From positions 84,532 through 148,531 of the forward strand of contig QBXA01000001.1 of the NCBI GenBank assembly GCA_003283905.1: a stretch of 64,000 bases of DNA, given 5' to 3'. Under the pieces are notes generated by a model that did not search any database, was not told the origin of the DNA, and worked only from the letters and a program-made list of their open reading frames with translations. Both the position numbers and the translations under genes were made by a program. Each line of letters starts with the position of its first letter. Position 1 is the first letter of the stretch. Positions 1-7,184 of this stretch are shown piece after piece. Source of the DNA: Pelagibacteraceae bacterium AG-319-F18 (GTDB taxonomy: Bacteria > Pseudomonadota > Alphaproteobacteria > Pelagibacterales > Pelagibacteraceae).

Positions 1-319
1 TATTTTTTTGCTGATCATTTAAATAAAATATTTCACTTCTGTATTGGGTTCCAAAATCAGGCCCTTGAGAATTTAAAGTAGTTGGATTATGAATTTCAAA
101 AAAGTATTCAATAACTTTTTCATAAGATATAACTTTAGGGTCAAAATCTAATTTAACTACTTCTGCATGATTTGTTGTGCCTGAACATACTTCTTTATAA
201 TTAGTCTTAGAATTATTGCCTCCACAATAGCCAACCTCAGTTTTAATAACTCCATCAAGTTTACTAAACTTAATTTCTGGCCCCCAAAAACATCCCAATC
301 CTAAAATTGCTATTTCCAT
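1..319 (-). CDS. msrA: Peptide methionine sulfoxide reductase A, partial (C-terminus outside window)
   Basis: Reduces methionine-S-sulfoxide in proteins and so repairs oxidative damage in the cytoplasm. The reverse-strand reading frame opens with ATG at 319 and runs off the window at base 1, giving 106 codons. The active-site motif GCFWG lies at residues 9-13 with catalytic Cys10, followed by VGYCGG and an SGTTNHAE segment, all typical of MsrA. The family is usually 160-200 residues, so roughly the last third is missing only because the window ends. It is divergent from the EamA transporter gene, with 34 bases between the starts. The family call is firm; the downstream end is unknown. Confidence 0.93.
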   Translation of the reverse strand, partial: MEIAILGLGCFWGPEIKFSKLDGVIKTEVGYCGGNNSKTNYKEVCSGTTNHAEVVKLDFDPKVISYEKVIEYFFEIHNPTTLNSQGPDFGTQYRSEIFYLNDQQKN

Positions 320-353
320 TGATAATTAACTTAATTAATTTAAAGTTAATCAC

Positions 354-1235
354 ATGTTATCAAAAAATCAATTAGGCTTTTTTTACATGTTCATTTCAGT
401 ATGCGCATTTTCCTTAATGGATGTGATAGTCAAATGGTCAGATGCTTACCCAGTCGGACAGGTTTTATTTTTTAGGGGTTTTTGTGGAATAATTCCTATA
501 CTATTTCTTATTCCAAAAGATAGATTTATTGATTTTTATAAAACCAGTAGACCTTTTTTGCACTTTAAAAGATGCTTAGCTGGATTAATAGCTCTAATAT
601 CAATATTTATTGCTTTAAGGAATTTACCTTTGGCAACAGTAGTAAGTATTTCATTTGCCGCACCTATATTTACAACAATCTTTTCAATTTTTTTATTAAA
701 TGAAAAAGTAGGCTTCTACAGGTGGTTAGCGGTTTTGGTTGGCTTTGTAGGAATAATTATTATTTCAGAACCAGGATTTAGTTCATTAAATTTTTATTAT
801 ATTTATCCAATAGTTTTTTGTTTAGGCTTATCATATGTCGCAATTGCTATCAGAAAACTATCTTCTACGGAACCAGTTTGGCTAATAAGTTTTTTCTTTT
901 CATTTTCAATAATGCTTTTAAGTTTTTTTACTTTTTATCAAAGTTGGATTATGCCAAGCTTTAAAGATTTATTTTTATTATCTATGATAGGAATATTGGG
1001 AGGACTCGCAAACTTATGGTTATCCCAATCTTATAAATTATCTGAAGTAAGCTTAGTATCACCACTTAAGTACCTTGCTTTAATTTTTGCAATAATTTTT
1101 GGCTATTTAATTTGGGAAGAAATACCTACTGTAAAAACTTTAATGGGAGCTTCACTAGTAATTTTTTCTTCATTTATAATATTTAAAAGAGAAATGACTT
1201 TAAAGAAACGCGTATCAGTTGCTAGGCATGAGTAA
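354..1235 (+). CDS. EamA/DMT-family inner membrane transporter
   Basis: This is a 293-residue integral membrane protein of the drug/metabolite transporter superfamily, with about ten hydrophobic segments in two EamA repeats (roughly residues 8-135 and 150-280). The repeat-end pattern of short loops with conserved Gly and Pro, such as LNEKVGFYRWLAVLVGFVG around residues 115-133, is typical. Family members export or import metabolites, and the substrate cannot be read from the sequence. The gene ends in GAGTAA and overlaps the ATG of the downstream glycosylase gene by 8 bases, so the two are probably translated together. Confidence 0.82.
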   Translation: MLSKNQLGFFYMFISVCAFSLMDVIVKWSDAYPVGQVLFFRGFCGIIPILFLIPKDRFIDFYKTSRPFLHFKRCLAGLIALISIFIALRNLPLATVVSISFAAPIFTTIFSIFLLNEKVGFYRWLAVLVGFVGIIIISEPGFSSLNFYYIYPIVFCLGLSYVAIAIRKLSSTEPVWLISFFFSFSIMLLSFFTFYQSWIMPSFKDLFLLSMIGILGGLANLWLSQSYKLSEVSLVSPLKYLALIFAIIFGYLIWEEIPTVKTLMGASLVIFSSFIIFKREMTLKKRVSVARHE

Positions 1236-1863
1236 AACACCAGCATATTGGAATACAGCAAAAAGATATTTATCAAAAAAGGATAAAGTTATGGCTTCTT
1301 TAATCAAAAAATATAAATCGCCCTCTGAAACTGTTTTAACTTCCAGAAAAAATGTTTTTTTTTCTTTATGTAAAAGTATTATTGGACAACAAATTAGTGT
1401 TGCAGCAGCGAATTCAGTTTTTTTGAAGTTTAAAAAAAAATGTAAAAATAAAATTAATGCAAAAACTGTCAATAAATTATCAATTATTCAATTGAAAAGT
1501 TGCGGGTTAAGTAGACAAAAAGTTAAAGGTATAAAAAATTTATCGCAACAAATATTAAATAAAACTTTTAATCCAAAACTAATTTCAAAAATGTCAGATG
1601 AGGATGCTATTGTATATCTTTGTCGATTAAGACAAATTGGAAGATGGTCAGCTGAAATGATTTTATTATTTACTTATAACCGTTCAAACATTTGGCCGAT
1701 ACAAGATATAGGTTTACTTAGGGCAATATCTAAAAATTATAAAAAGAAATACTTACCACCAGAAAACTATGTGAAGTTATTGAATAAAAGATTTTCACCT
1801 TATTGTTCAGTTGCGACTTGGTATTTATGGAGAAGTATAGATCCTGAGCCTATTCAGTACTAA
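1228..1863 (+). CDS. DNA-3-methyladenine glycosylase II-like (HhH-GPD family)
   Basis: Probable base-excision repair glycosylase that removes alkylated bases from DNA. The 211-residue protein carries the helix-hairpin-helix segment LRQIGRWSAEMIL (about residues 131-143), followed by the catalytic-type Asp in WPIQDIGLLRA, which is the AlkA/HhH-GPD arrangement. It lacks the N-terminal domain of E. coli AlkA and resembles the shorter alphaproteobacterial form. A TTG three codons upstream is possible, but the ATG at 1228 gives the natural N-terminus MSKTPAYW and an ordinary overlap with the upstream transporter. Its 3' end overlaps the convergent DUF1330 gene by 14 bases. Confidence 0.85.
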   Translation: MSKTPAYWNTAKRYLSKKDKVMASLIKKYKSPSETVLTSRKNVFFSLCKSIIGQQISVAAANSVFLKFKKKCKNKINAKTVNKLSIIQLKSCGLSRQKVKGIKNLSQQILNKTFNPKLISKMSDEDAIVYLCRLRQIGRWSAEMILLFTYNRSNIWPIQDIGLLRAISKNYKKKYLPPENYVKLLNKRFSPYCSVATWYLWRSIDPEPIQY

Positions 1864-2149
1864 AACCTTCAATTACTTGCATGTGTCTAATAGTTGTATC
1901 TTTCGCCAAATCCCATCCTGCCTGATATTCTTTAGAATTGTGACATTCCATAGCTTTCTCATAATTTGGAAATTCCCAAACAACTGTTCTTATAAAATCA
2001 TTACCATCAAAAGTTTTGTGTTCACCTCCTCTTATTAGAGGAACTCCCCCAAAACTTTTGATTATAGGAGTTACTACCTCAGAATATTTTTTTAAGTTTT
2101 CTTGATTTTCAACTTTTGAATATAAACTAATCCAGTAACCTTTTTTCAT
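1850..2149 (-). CDS. DUF1330 family protein, copy 1
   Basis: A 99-residue protein of the DUF1330 family, small dimeric alpha-beta barrel proteins of unknown role. The family features seen are the start KKGYWISLYSKV, the central Gly-rich segment near residues 33-42 (FGGVPLIRGG), WEFPNYEKAMECHNSKEYQ at about 73-91, and a basic C-terminal strand. It is the last gene of a four-gene reverse-strand run: DUF1330, xdhC N-domain, xdhC C-domain, DUF1330. That placement suggests a link to xanthine dehydrogenase or purine breakdown, but this is inference. A paralogue lies at 3252-3539. The ATG is preceded by weak ribosome-binding sequence. Confidence 0.85.
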   Translation of the reverse strand: MKKGYWISLYSKVENQENLKKYSEVVTPIIKSFGGVPLIRGGEHKTFDGNDFIRTVVWEFPNYEKAMECHNSKEYQAGWDLAKDTTIRHMQVIEGFSTE

Positions 2150-2166
2150 TCACTTAATTTATTTTT

Positions 2167-2865
2167 TTAATTACTAGATTTCAATGATATTTTGTTTGTT
2201 TTGGAAACTAGTTGTGCAACAATTGATAAAGCTATTTCAGGAGCAGATTTGCCCCCAAGTTTTATACCTATTGGACCATGTATAGAGTTAATCTCTTTAT
2301 CATTGAATCCAGCTTCTTTTAATCTTTTACATCTATTTTCATGTGTTTTTTTACTTCCAAGAGCACCAATATAAAAAAATTTATTTTTTAAAGCATGATT
2401 TAATGCTGGATCATCAATTTTTGGATCATGAGTTAAAGTAATTAATGCAAAATTGGAGTTTGTTTGAATTTTTTCTAAAGCTTTGTTTGGCCATTCATTA
2501 ATTATCTTAATATTTTGAAATCTTTGTTCAGTTGTGAAATATTCTCTTGGATCAATGATTGTAATAACAAAATTAAAATTTTTTATTAAATCAATTAAAT
2601 ACTGTGCAATATGAACTGCACCCACAATTATTACTTCAATTGGTTTAATATAATTTAAAATGAATATTTGTGTTCCATTAATTGTGCCATTTTTTTTTAA
2701 ATTATAATAATTTTCTATTTCATTTTTATAATTTTCAAAATCTTTACTTAATGGTTTTCCAAACTCAAATATTTCGCTATTACCATTTGATAAATTCGTT
2801 AAAATAGCAAATTGTTCTTTAGATGATTTTTTTTTAATTATTTCTTTAAGTATTTCTATTTTCAT
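2167..2865 (-). CDS. XdhC C-terminal (Rossmann) domain protein, separate gene
   Basis: XdhC proteins bind molybdenum cofactor and help insert it, with a terminal sulfur, into xanthine dehydrogenase. This 232-residue protein holds only the XdhC C-terminal Rossmann-like domain: VIIVGAVHIAQYLIDL (about residues 78-93), an IIDPRE strand end, LTHDPKIDDPAL (about 143-154), YIGALGSKKTHENR and HGPIGIKLGGKSAPEIALSI near the C-terminus. The first 70 residues are not recognised. The XdhC_CoxI domain is encoded just upstream at 2862-3191 and overlaps by ATGA, so the two products probably act as one split XdhC. Its client should be the xanthine dehydrogenase at 7185-10938. Confidence 0.85.
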   Translation of the reverse strand: MKIEILKEIIKKKSSKEQFAILTNLSNGNSEIFEFGKPLSKDFENYKNEIENYYNLKKNGTINGTQIFILNYIKPIEVIIVGAVHIAQYLIDLIKNFNFVITIIDPREYFTTEQRFQNIKIINEWPNKALEKIQTNSNFALITLTHDPKIDDPALNHALKNKFFYIGALGSKKTHENRCKRLKEAGFNDKEINSIHGPIGIKLGGKSAPEIALSIVAQLVSKTNKISLKSSN

Positions 2866-3191
2866 AAATTAATTTCTTCTATAAAAACTGCCATTTTTCC
2901 TCCACATGCAAGACCCACACTCCAGGCATTCTCATCTAAAATTGTAAATTCTATTTTTTTGAATGAATTCTTGCTCTTTATTAACTCCATGCATTCATTT
3001 ATTACGTTTGCTTCTACACAACCTCCTGAAACTGATCCTAAAAAGTCACCTTTTTCGTTAACAATCATTCTACTTCCAACTTGACAAGGAGAAGATCCCC
3101 AAGTTTGGATTACTGTTGCCAAAACTACTTTTTGGCTAGACTCAATCCACGAATTTGCCTCTTCCAATATTATTTCAAATGATTTTGACAT
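2862..3191 (-). CDS. XdhC N-terminal (XdhC_CoxI) domain protein, separate gene
   Basis: A 109-residue protein that corresponds to the XdhC_CoxI domain found at the N-terminus of XdhC and CoxI maturation factors. The diagnostic stretches are ATVIQTWGSSPCQVGSRM (about residues 25-42), GSVSGGCVEANVI (about 53-65) and GLACGGKMAVFIE near the end. The conserved cysteines of the SGGC and CGG segments are present and are the likely cofactor-binding residues. It overlaps the C-domain gene through ATGA. In most bacteria these two parts are one polypeptide of about 250-330 residues. Confidence 0.88.
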   Translation of the reverse strand: MSKSFEIILEEANSWIESSQKVVLATVIQTWGSSPCQVGSRMIVNEKGDFLGSVSGGCVEANVINECMELIKSKNSFKKIEFTILDENAWSVGLACGGKMAVFIEEINL

Positions 3192-3251
3192 TTAGTAAAA
3201 TTTTTTGTTAAGAACTTTAAAAGTATAAATTAGTATAATTTCCTATTTATT

Positions 3252-3539
3252 TTACATCCCTTCAAAGATTATATGTTCTCTAATAACATTTTTTTCTAAA
3301 TGTTTTCTAGCTTCAATATACTCTTCAGAATTGTAGCAATTTCTTGCAGCTTCAATATCTGGAAATTCTGCAAGAGCTACTCTGACCATTTCTCTACCTT
3401 CCAAAGTTACGTTATTTGCGCTTCTTGCTAATATTCTTCCAGAATATTTTTCAACAGCTTCTTTAGCTTTTACAGCGTATTTTTTAAGTCTTTCTGTATC
3501 TTTTATTTCGGTATAATTTGCAACCCAATATGCTTTCAT
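3252..3539 (-). CDS. DUF1330 family protein, copy 2
   Basis: A 95-residue DUF1330 protein and paralogue of the one at 1850-2149. Both share the YWxxxY start, a Gly plus Arg loop (SGRILARSANNVTLEG, about residues 34-49), a VALAEFPDIEAARNCYNSEEY segment in the C-terminal half, and the closing IIFEGM. The ribosome binding site AAGGAG sits six bases before the ATG. It leads the reverse-strand run that continues with the two xdhC halves and is divergent from the cytochrome c gene 43 bases away. No catalytic function is established for the family, so its role here is open. Confidence 0.86.
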   Translation of the reverse strand: MKAYWVANYTEIKDTERLKKYAVKAKEAVEKYSGRILARSANNVTLEGREMVRVALAEFPDIEAARNCYNSEEYIEARKHLEKNVIREHIIFEGM

Positions 3540-3582
3540 AATTCTCCTTTTTAATTTTTTTTAATTATGATACCAAATTTAA

Positions 3583-3906
3583 GTGAAAAAATTATTTTTA
3601 AATTTCTGTAGTACTTTATTATTTTTAATGTTTGCATCTATTATTCAAGCTAATGCTGATGAATTATTTAATAAGGGAAAAAAAGTATTTCTTGAAGCAG
3701 GTAATTGTGCTGCGTGCCACACTCTATTAGACGCAGGATCAATTGGTGATATTGGTCCAAATCTAAACCAAATAAGACCAAATGTTGAAAGAATTCTTAT
3801 GGCTGTTAGAAATGGGATAGGAGTAATGCCTGCAATGGAAGGCTTATTATCTAATGAGGAAATAGAAGCAGTTGCTCATTATGTTTCTATAAGTGCTGAT
3901 CAATAA
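3583..3906 (+). CDS. Secreted mono-heme cytochrome c
   Basis: A 107-residue class I cytochrome c exported to the periplasm. A signal peptide covers residues 1-25 (basic start, hydrophobic core, cleavage likely after QANA). The mature part has one heme site CAACH at residues 42-46 and a probable Met ligand in GVMPAM around residue 85. The start codon is GTG; the nearby ATG at 3567 is out of frame. It is a single gene between the xdhC/DUF1330 run and the ureide operon. Because the urate oxidase at 11398-12306 lacks its usual cytochrome domain, this protein is a good candidate for its electron acceptor, though nothing in the sequence proves that link. Confidence 0.88.
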   Translation: MKKLFLNFCSTLLFLMFASIIQANADELFNKGKKVFLEAGNCAACHTLLDAGSIGDIGPNLNQIRPNVERILMAVRNGIGVMPAMEGLLSNEEIEAVAHYVSISADQ

Positions 3907-3917
3907 AAATACTTTGA

Positions 3918-4820
3918 CTATAAATTGTAATGTTTAATCCAGTGTTTCGCTATATCTACTCTTTTACAAATCCATATGTCTTTAAATTTTGACACATAAT
4001 TTAAAAATTTCTTGAGTGATTGTATTCTACCAGGTCTTCCAATTAATCTACAATGCAAACCAACAGACATCATTTTTGGCGAAGTTTTTCCTTCTTCATA
4101 AAGAGCATCAAAGCTGTCTTTTAAATAATTGTAAAATTGTTCTCCAGAGTTGAATCCTTGATTAGTTGCAAATCTCATATCATTGTTATCAAGAGTGTAA
4201 GGAACCATTAGTTGTTTTTTATTACCTTTTTTTATCCAATATGGAAGATCGTCACTGTATGTATCACTACAGTATAAAAAATTACCATTATCAATTACCA
4301 AATCCAAAGTATTTGTACTGCATCTCCCGGTATACCAACCAGCAGGTTGAGCACCAAAATTTTTTTTTATAGATTTCACTGCAAGTTTCATATCATTCTT
4401 TTCTTTTTTCTTTGATACATTTTGATAATCAATCCACCTCCACCCATGACTAGCAACTTCATAATTAGCTTTTTTTATAGCTGAACAAATTTCTTTATTT
4501 CTTTCTAATGCCATTCCAACACCAAAAATAGTTAGTGGGATTTTTTTTTTATTAAATAAATCATGAATTCTCCAAAATCCTCTTCTTGAACCATATTCAT
4601 AAATTGACTCCATATTTAAGTGTCGACCTTTAATTGGTTTTGCTCCTATAATTTCTGATAAAAATACCTCTGAGGTTTTATCGCCATGAAGAATACAGTT
4701 CTCTGCTCCTTCTTCATAATTAAGCACAAATTGTAAAGCTAACTTGGCATTACCAGGCCACTTTACCTTTATTTTTTTGGAACCATATCCTACCAAATCT
4801 CTTGGATATTTTTTTTTCAT
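3918..4820 (-). CDS. puuE: Allantoinase, PuuE type (polysaccharide deacetylase fold)
   Basis: Hydrolyses (S)-allantoin to allantoate by a metal-independent route distinct from the amidohydrolase allantoinases. The 300-residue protein begins with the PuuE signature YPRDLVGYG, has FVLNYEEGAENCILHGD at about residues 32-48, MESIYEYGSRRGFWR at about 70-84 and the NodB-fold ASHGWRW near residue 123. It is the last gene of the reverse-strand run uraD-alc-allA-puuE, in which each pair overlaps by four bases (ATGA). It lies convergent to the cytochrome c gene with only 11 bases between. The assignment is firm on motifs and context. Confidence 0.93.
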   Translation of the reverse strand: MKKKYPRDLVGYGSKKIKVKWPGNAKLALQFVLNYEEGAENCILHGDKTSEVFLSEIIGAKPIKGRHLNMESIYEYGSRRGFWRIHDLFNKKKIPLTIFGVGMALERNKEICSAIKKANYEVASHGWRWIDYQNVSKKKEKNDMKLAVKSIKKNFGAQPAGWYTGRCSTNTLDLVIDNGNFLYCSDTYSDDLPYWIKKGNKKQLMVPYTLDNNDMRFATNQGFNSGEQFYNYLKDSFDALYEEGKTSPKMMSVGLHCRLIGRPGRIQSLKKFLNYVSKFKDIWICKRVDIAKHWIKHYNL

Positions 4821-5308
4821 TTTTTTAAAATAATTTTATCTTTTTTAAATTTATAAATAACAAGATTGTTTCCTTTTCCTTTTCTATCAACAATTAGAAA
4901 ATTCATATTTTTCACAGAAATAAGCGGAAAGTGCCAAATGCCAGCTTTGTAATTCACTCCAGTTTGTTTAGGAACTAAAAAGGATTGGATTTTATTTATA
5001 TCAGGTTTATCTCCTCTTGGAGCTACAAATACTAAAAATTTTGTGTCTTCCATTGGTATAAAGGCTTGGCTTCCTAAAGGATGTTTTTCCATCATATCAA
5101 TTTTCATAGGAAATTTTCTTTTTTTTGCTTTAAAAATACTAACTATTGCCTTTCCCTTTTTTTTTGAGGTATCTATGTTTATTAAATTATCAAACCTTTT
5201 TGCATATCCATCGTTAATATTTATAGGATTTTTTTTAGATGTATTTATTAATTGTCCAAACTTAGAAAATTTTTTTTTAGTTATATTTTTTGCTTTTACA
5301 ACTTTCAT
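4817..5308 (-). CDS. allA: Ureidoglycolate lyase
   Basis: Cleaves ureidoglycolate to glyoxylate and urea, the last step of the pathway here. The 163-residue protein shows the AllA cupin pattern: FGQLINTSKK near the N-terminus, the EKHPLGSQAFIPM block (about residues 74-86) that forms the metal and substrate pocket, VAPRGDKPD, and GVNYKAGIWHFPLI (about 117-130). The length fits the family (about 160-175). It overlaps allantoicase upstream and allantoinase downstream by ATGA, so the four ureide genes are very likely one transcript. An extra run of lysines at both ends reflects the AT-rich genome. Confidence 0.92.
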   Translation of the reverse strand: MKVVKAKNITKKKFSKFGQLINTSKKNPININDGYAKRFDNLINIDTSKKKGKAIVSIFKAKKRKFPMKIDMMEKHPLGSQAFIPMEDTKFLVFVAPRGDKPDINKIQSFLVPKQTGVNYKAGIWHFPLISVKNMNFLIVDRKGKGNNLVIYKFKKDKIILKK

Positions 5309-6291
5309 TTTACAAAATTTCCAAATGCTCTAATTCTTGAAATTCCACCATCTGGATGGATATTTATTCTAAGGTAATTTTCTTTATTTCTCTTTACTAA
5401 AAATTTTTTAAAAACGTGCTTTTTATTTGCTGAAAGTTTGGATTTATTTAAAATAAATTTCCAATTTTTTGAATTATTAGCAATTAATTTATTTGATAGA
5501 TTTTTTGAAATATTTGCAGTTTGAATAGAGCAAGTATCAGGGTAGTTTCCCTTGAAATGATGTGTATCTATCTCTAATTTTTTTATTAAGCCTGGTTTTC
5601 CAAATTTTATTATAAGCCAATCATAGTTTTTTCCTCTACTTCTTCTTGTCTCCCAACCATCACCCATATTTTTTCCCTTACCAGGAGCTATTATATTTTC
5701 AGCTCTTCCAAAATGTTCATTATTACAACCAACAATTGAAGCACCGTTTAAAACAGATGTTAAATTTATATTGTTATTATTAAAAATGCTTTTTTCCATT
5801 TCAATTTTTCCATAAAGTCTAAGTCTTGCAACTCCACCATCGGGAAAGATATTTAGTTTTATATAATTAAAAACAGACTTGTTTTGTGATTTAAAGCTGT
5901 GGTTTTTGTTGGGCCCAAGTTTTTTTTTACCTATTAAGTGAATCCATTTTGTCTTTTTATTAGGTTTGGATCTACTAAAACAACCCTCCACTGATGCGTG
6001 AGTAGGTTGATTTCCATTAAAGTGTGTTGTGTCAATGTCTATATCAAAGATCTTTCCAGGTTTGCCTAATTTTAAAATTAAATAATCAAAACCTTTTGAT
6101 CTTCTTCTTCTAGTTTCCCACCCATCCATCCATTTACCATGTTTGTCAAATAGTCCATCTTTAAAAACTGGAGTATCTATGTTTAAAATTCTGTGAGCAG
6201 CTGCAAAAAAATCATCAGTCTTAAATATAATTTTAGATCCGATTCTTGGATCAGTTAAATTAATCATTTTTGAATTTATAAAATTTTTCAT
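5305..6291 (-). CDS. alc: Allantoicase
   Basis: Hydrolyses allantoate to ureidoglycolate and urea. The 328-residue protein has the duplicated allantoicase repeat. One half carries DGWETRRRRSKGFDYLILKLG and DTTHFNGNQPTHASVEG, and the second half carries DGWETRRSRGKNYDWLIIKFG and DTHHFKGNYPDTCSIQ. Each half ends in a PDGGVARLRLYG or PDGGISRIRAFG strand, as expected for its two jelly-roll domains. It lies second in the uraD-alc-allA-puuE run with four-base overlaps at both ends. Its use together with AllA means that nitrogen leaves as two urea molecules. Confidence 0.95.
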   Translation of the reverse strand: MKNFINSKMINLTDPRIGSKIIFKTDDFFAAAHRILNIDTPVFKDGLFDKHGKWMDGWETRRRRSKGFDYLILKLGKPGKIFDIDIDTTHFNGNQPTHASVEGCFSRSKPNKKTKWIHLIGKKKLGPNKNHSFKSQNKSVFNYIKLNIFPDGGVARLRLYGKIEMEKSIFNNNNINLTSVLNGASIVGCNNEHFGRAENIIAPGKGKNMGDGWETRRSRGKNYDWLIIKFGKPGLIKKLEIDTHHFKGNYPDTCSIQTANISKNLSNKLIANNSKNWKFILNKSKLSANKKHVFKKFLVKRNKENYLRINIHPDGGISRIRAFGNFVK

Positions 6292-6785
6292 TTTTTATTT
6301 ATTTCATTAAGACGAAAGGTTGCAATTTTTTTTACTTGTTTTTTTGCCTCTTGGAATTCACTTTCTACATCACTTTGTATTCTTTGTCTAAAATTATTCA
6401 ATATTTCATTTTTATTTTTGCCTTTTACAGCAATTATAAATGGAAAATTAAACTTTTTTTTATATTCTGAATTTAATTTTTTGAATTCTTCATATTCCTC
6501 ATTAGAACATTCATTTAATTTTGCAGAAGCTTGTTCTGATATAGACTCCGAAGTCATTCTTTTTGCCACAGCAAGCTCAGGGTGAGCATTTAATATTTCT
6601 AAAATTTTATCTTTTTTATAACTTTCGTAAATATTCAGCATTTTAAACATAATATCTTCGAGGTTTTTAAATGGTTTTGACTCAAAAGCCTCTGAAGCCA
6701 CTGACTCAGTTTTTTCAAAAACATTACCAAATATTGACAAAAAATCAGACTTGTTAAGATCGTTAATGTTATCTATTGTTCTCAT
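6288..6785 (-). CDS. uraD: OHCU decarboxylase
   Basis: Converts 2-oxo-4-hydroxy-4-carboxy-5-ureidoimidazoline to (S)-allantoin, so that the unstable urate product is processed with the right handedness. The 165-residue protein has the family blocks FGNVFEKTESVASEAF at about residues 19-34, LNAHPEL with the catalytic His (about 64-70), the SEQASAKL segment, and KKFNFPFIIAVKG (about 109-121). It is the first gene of the reverse-strand ureide run and is divergent from uraH, with 48 AT-rich bases between the two starts that must hold both promoters. Confidence 0.94.
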   Translation of the reverse strand: MRTIDNINDLNKSDFLSIFGNVFEKTESVASEAFESKPFKNLEDIMFKMLNIYESYKKDKILEILNAHPELAVAKRMTSESISEQASAKLNECSNEEYEEFKKLNSEYKKKFNFPFIIAVKGKNKNEILNNFRQRIQSDVESEFQEAKKQVKKIATFRLNEINKK

Positions 6786-6833
6786 ATAATTTTAAATAAT
6801 TTAAGTTTGAAATTTAAATGATACTATAATTTT

Positions 6834-7184
6834 ATGACTAAGCTCACAACTCATGTTTTAGATGTATATTCAGGTAAACCTGGAAAGGGTATCTTAGTTG
6901 AGTTGTTTTACTTAAATGATTCAGAGAGAAAAAAAATAACTTCAATAAAACTTAATGATGATGGGAGAGCAAGCTCTCCATTAGCAGAGGGAGATATTTT
7001 TGTTAAGGGTAAGTATGAATTAGTTTTTTATATTGGTGATTATTTTAAAAATATATCACCAGTAAGTGATGTACCATTCTTGGATGATGTAATTATCAGA
7101 TTTGGTATTTCAGATCCCTCACAGCATTATCATGTACCTTTATTAGTCTCACCATGGAGTTATTCTACTTATAGAGGCAGTTAA
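6834..7184 (+). CDS. uraH: 5-hydroxyisourate hydrolase (transthyretin-like)
   Basis: Hydrolyses 5-hydroxyisourate, the product of urate oxidase, to OHCU. The 116-residue protein starts with LTTHVLDVYSGKPGKG, has the active-site His and Arg positions of the family, and ends with the invariant tetrapeptide YRGS. The HYHVPLLVSPWSYSTYRGS C-terminus marks it as the enzyme rather than a hormone carrier. No signal peptide is seen, so it is cytoplasmic. It abuts xdhA directly (the GTG of xdhA follows the TAA), which makes uraH the first gene of the forward xanthine dehydrogenase run. A TATAAT lies at 6825-6830, only three bases before the ATG. Confidence 0.95.
   Translation: MTKLTTHVLDVYSGKPGKGILVELFYLNDSERKKITSIKLNDDGRASSPLAEGDIFVKGKYELVFYIGDYFKNISPVSDVPFLDDVIIRFGISDPSQHYHVPLLVSPWSYSTYRGS

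Noticed and set aside
3918..4820. Chitin or peptidoglycan deacetylase
   Set aside because: The protein belongs to the polysaccharide deacetylase fold, but the YPRDLVGYG start, the conserved PuuE blocks and the ureide operon point to allantoinase.
6825..6830. TATAAT as the uraH promoter -10 box
   Set aside because: It is three bases from the ATG, so transcription would start inside the gene. It could only work for a leaderless or shifted start, and no matching -35 box is at the right distance.
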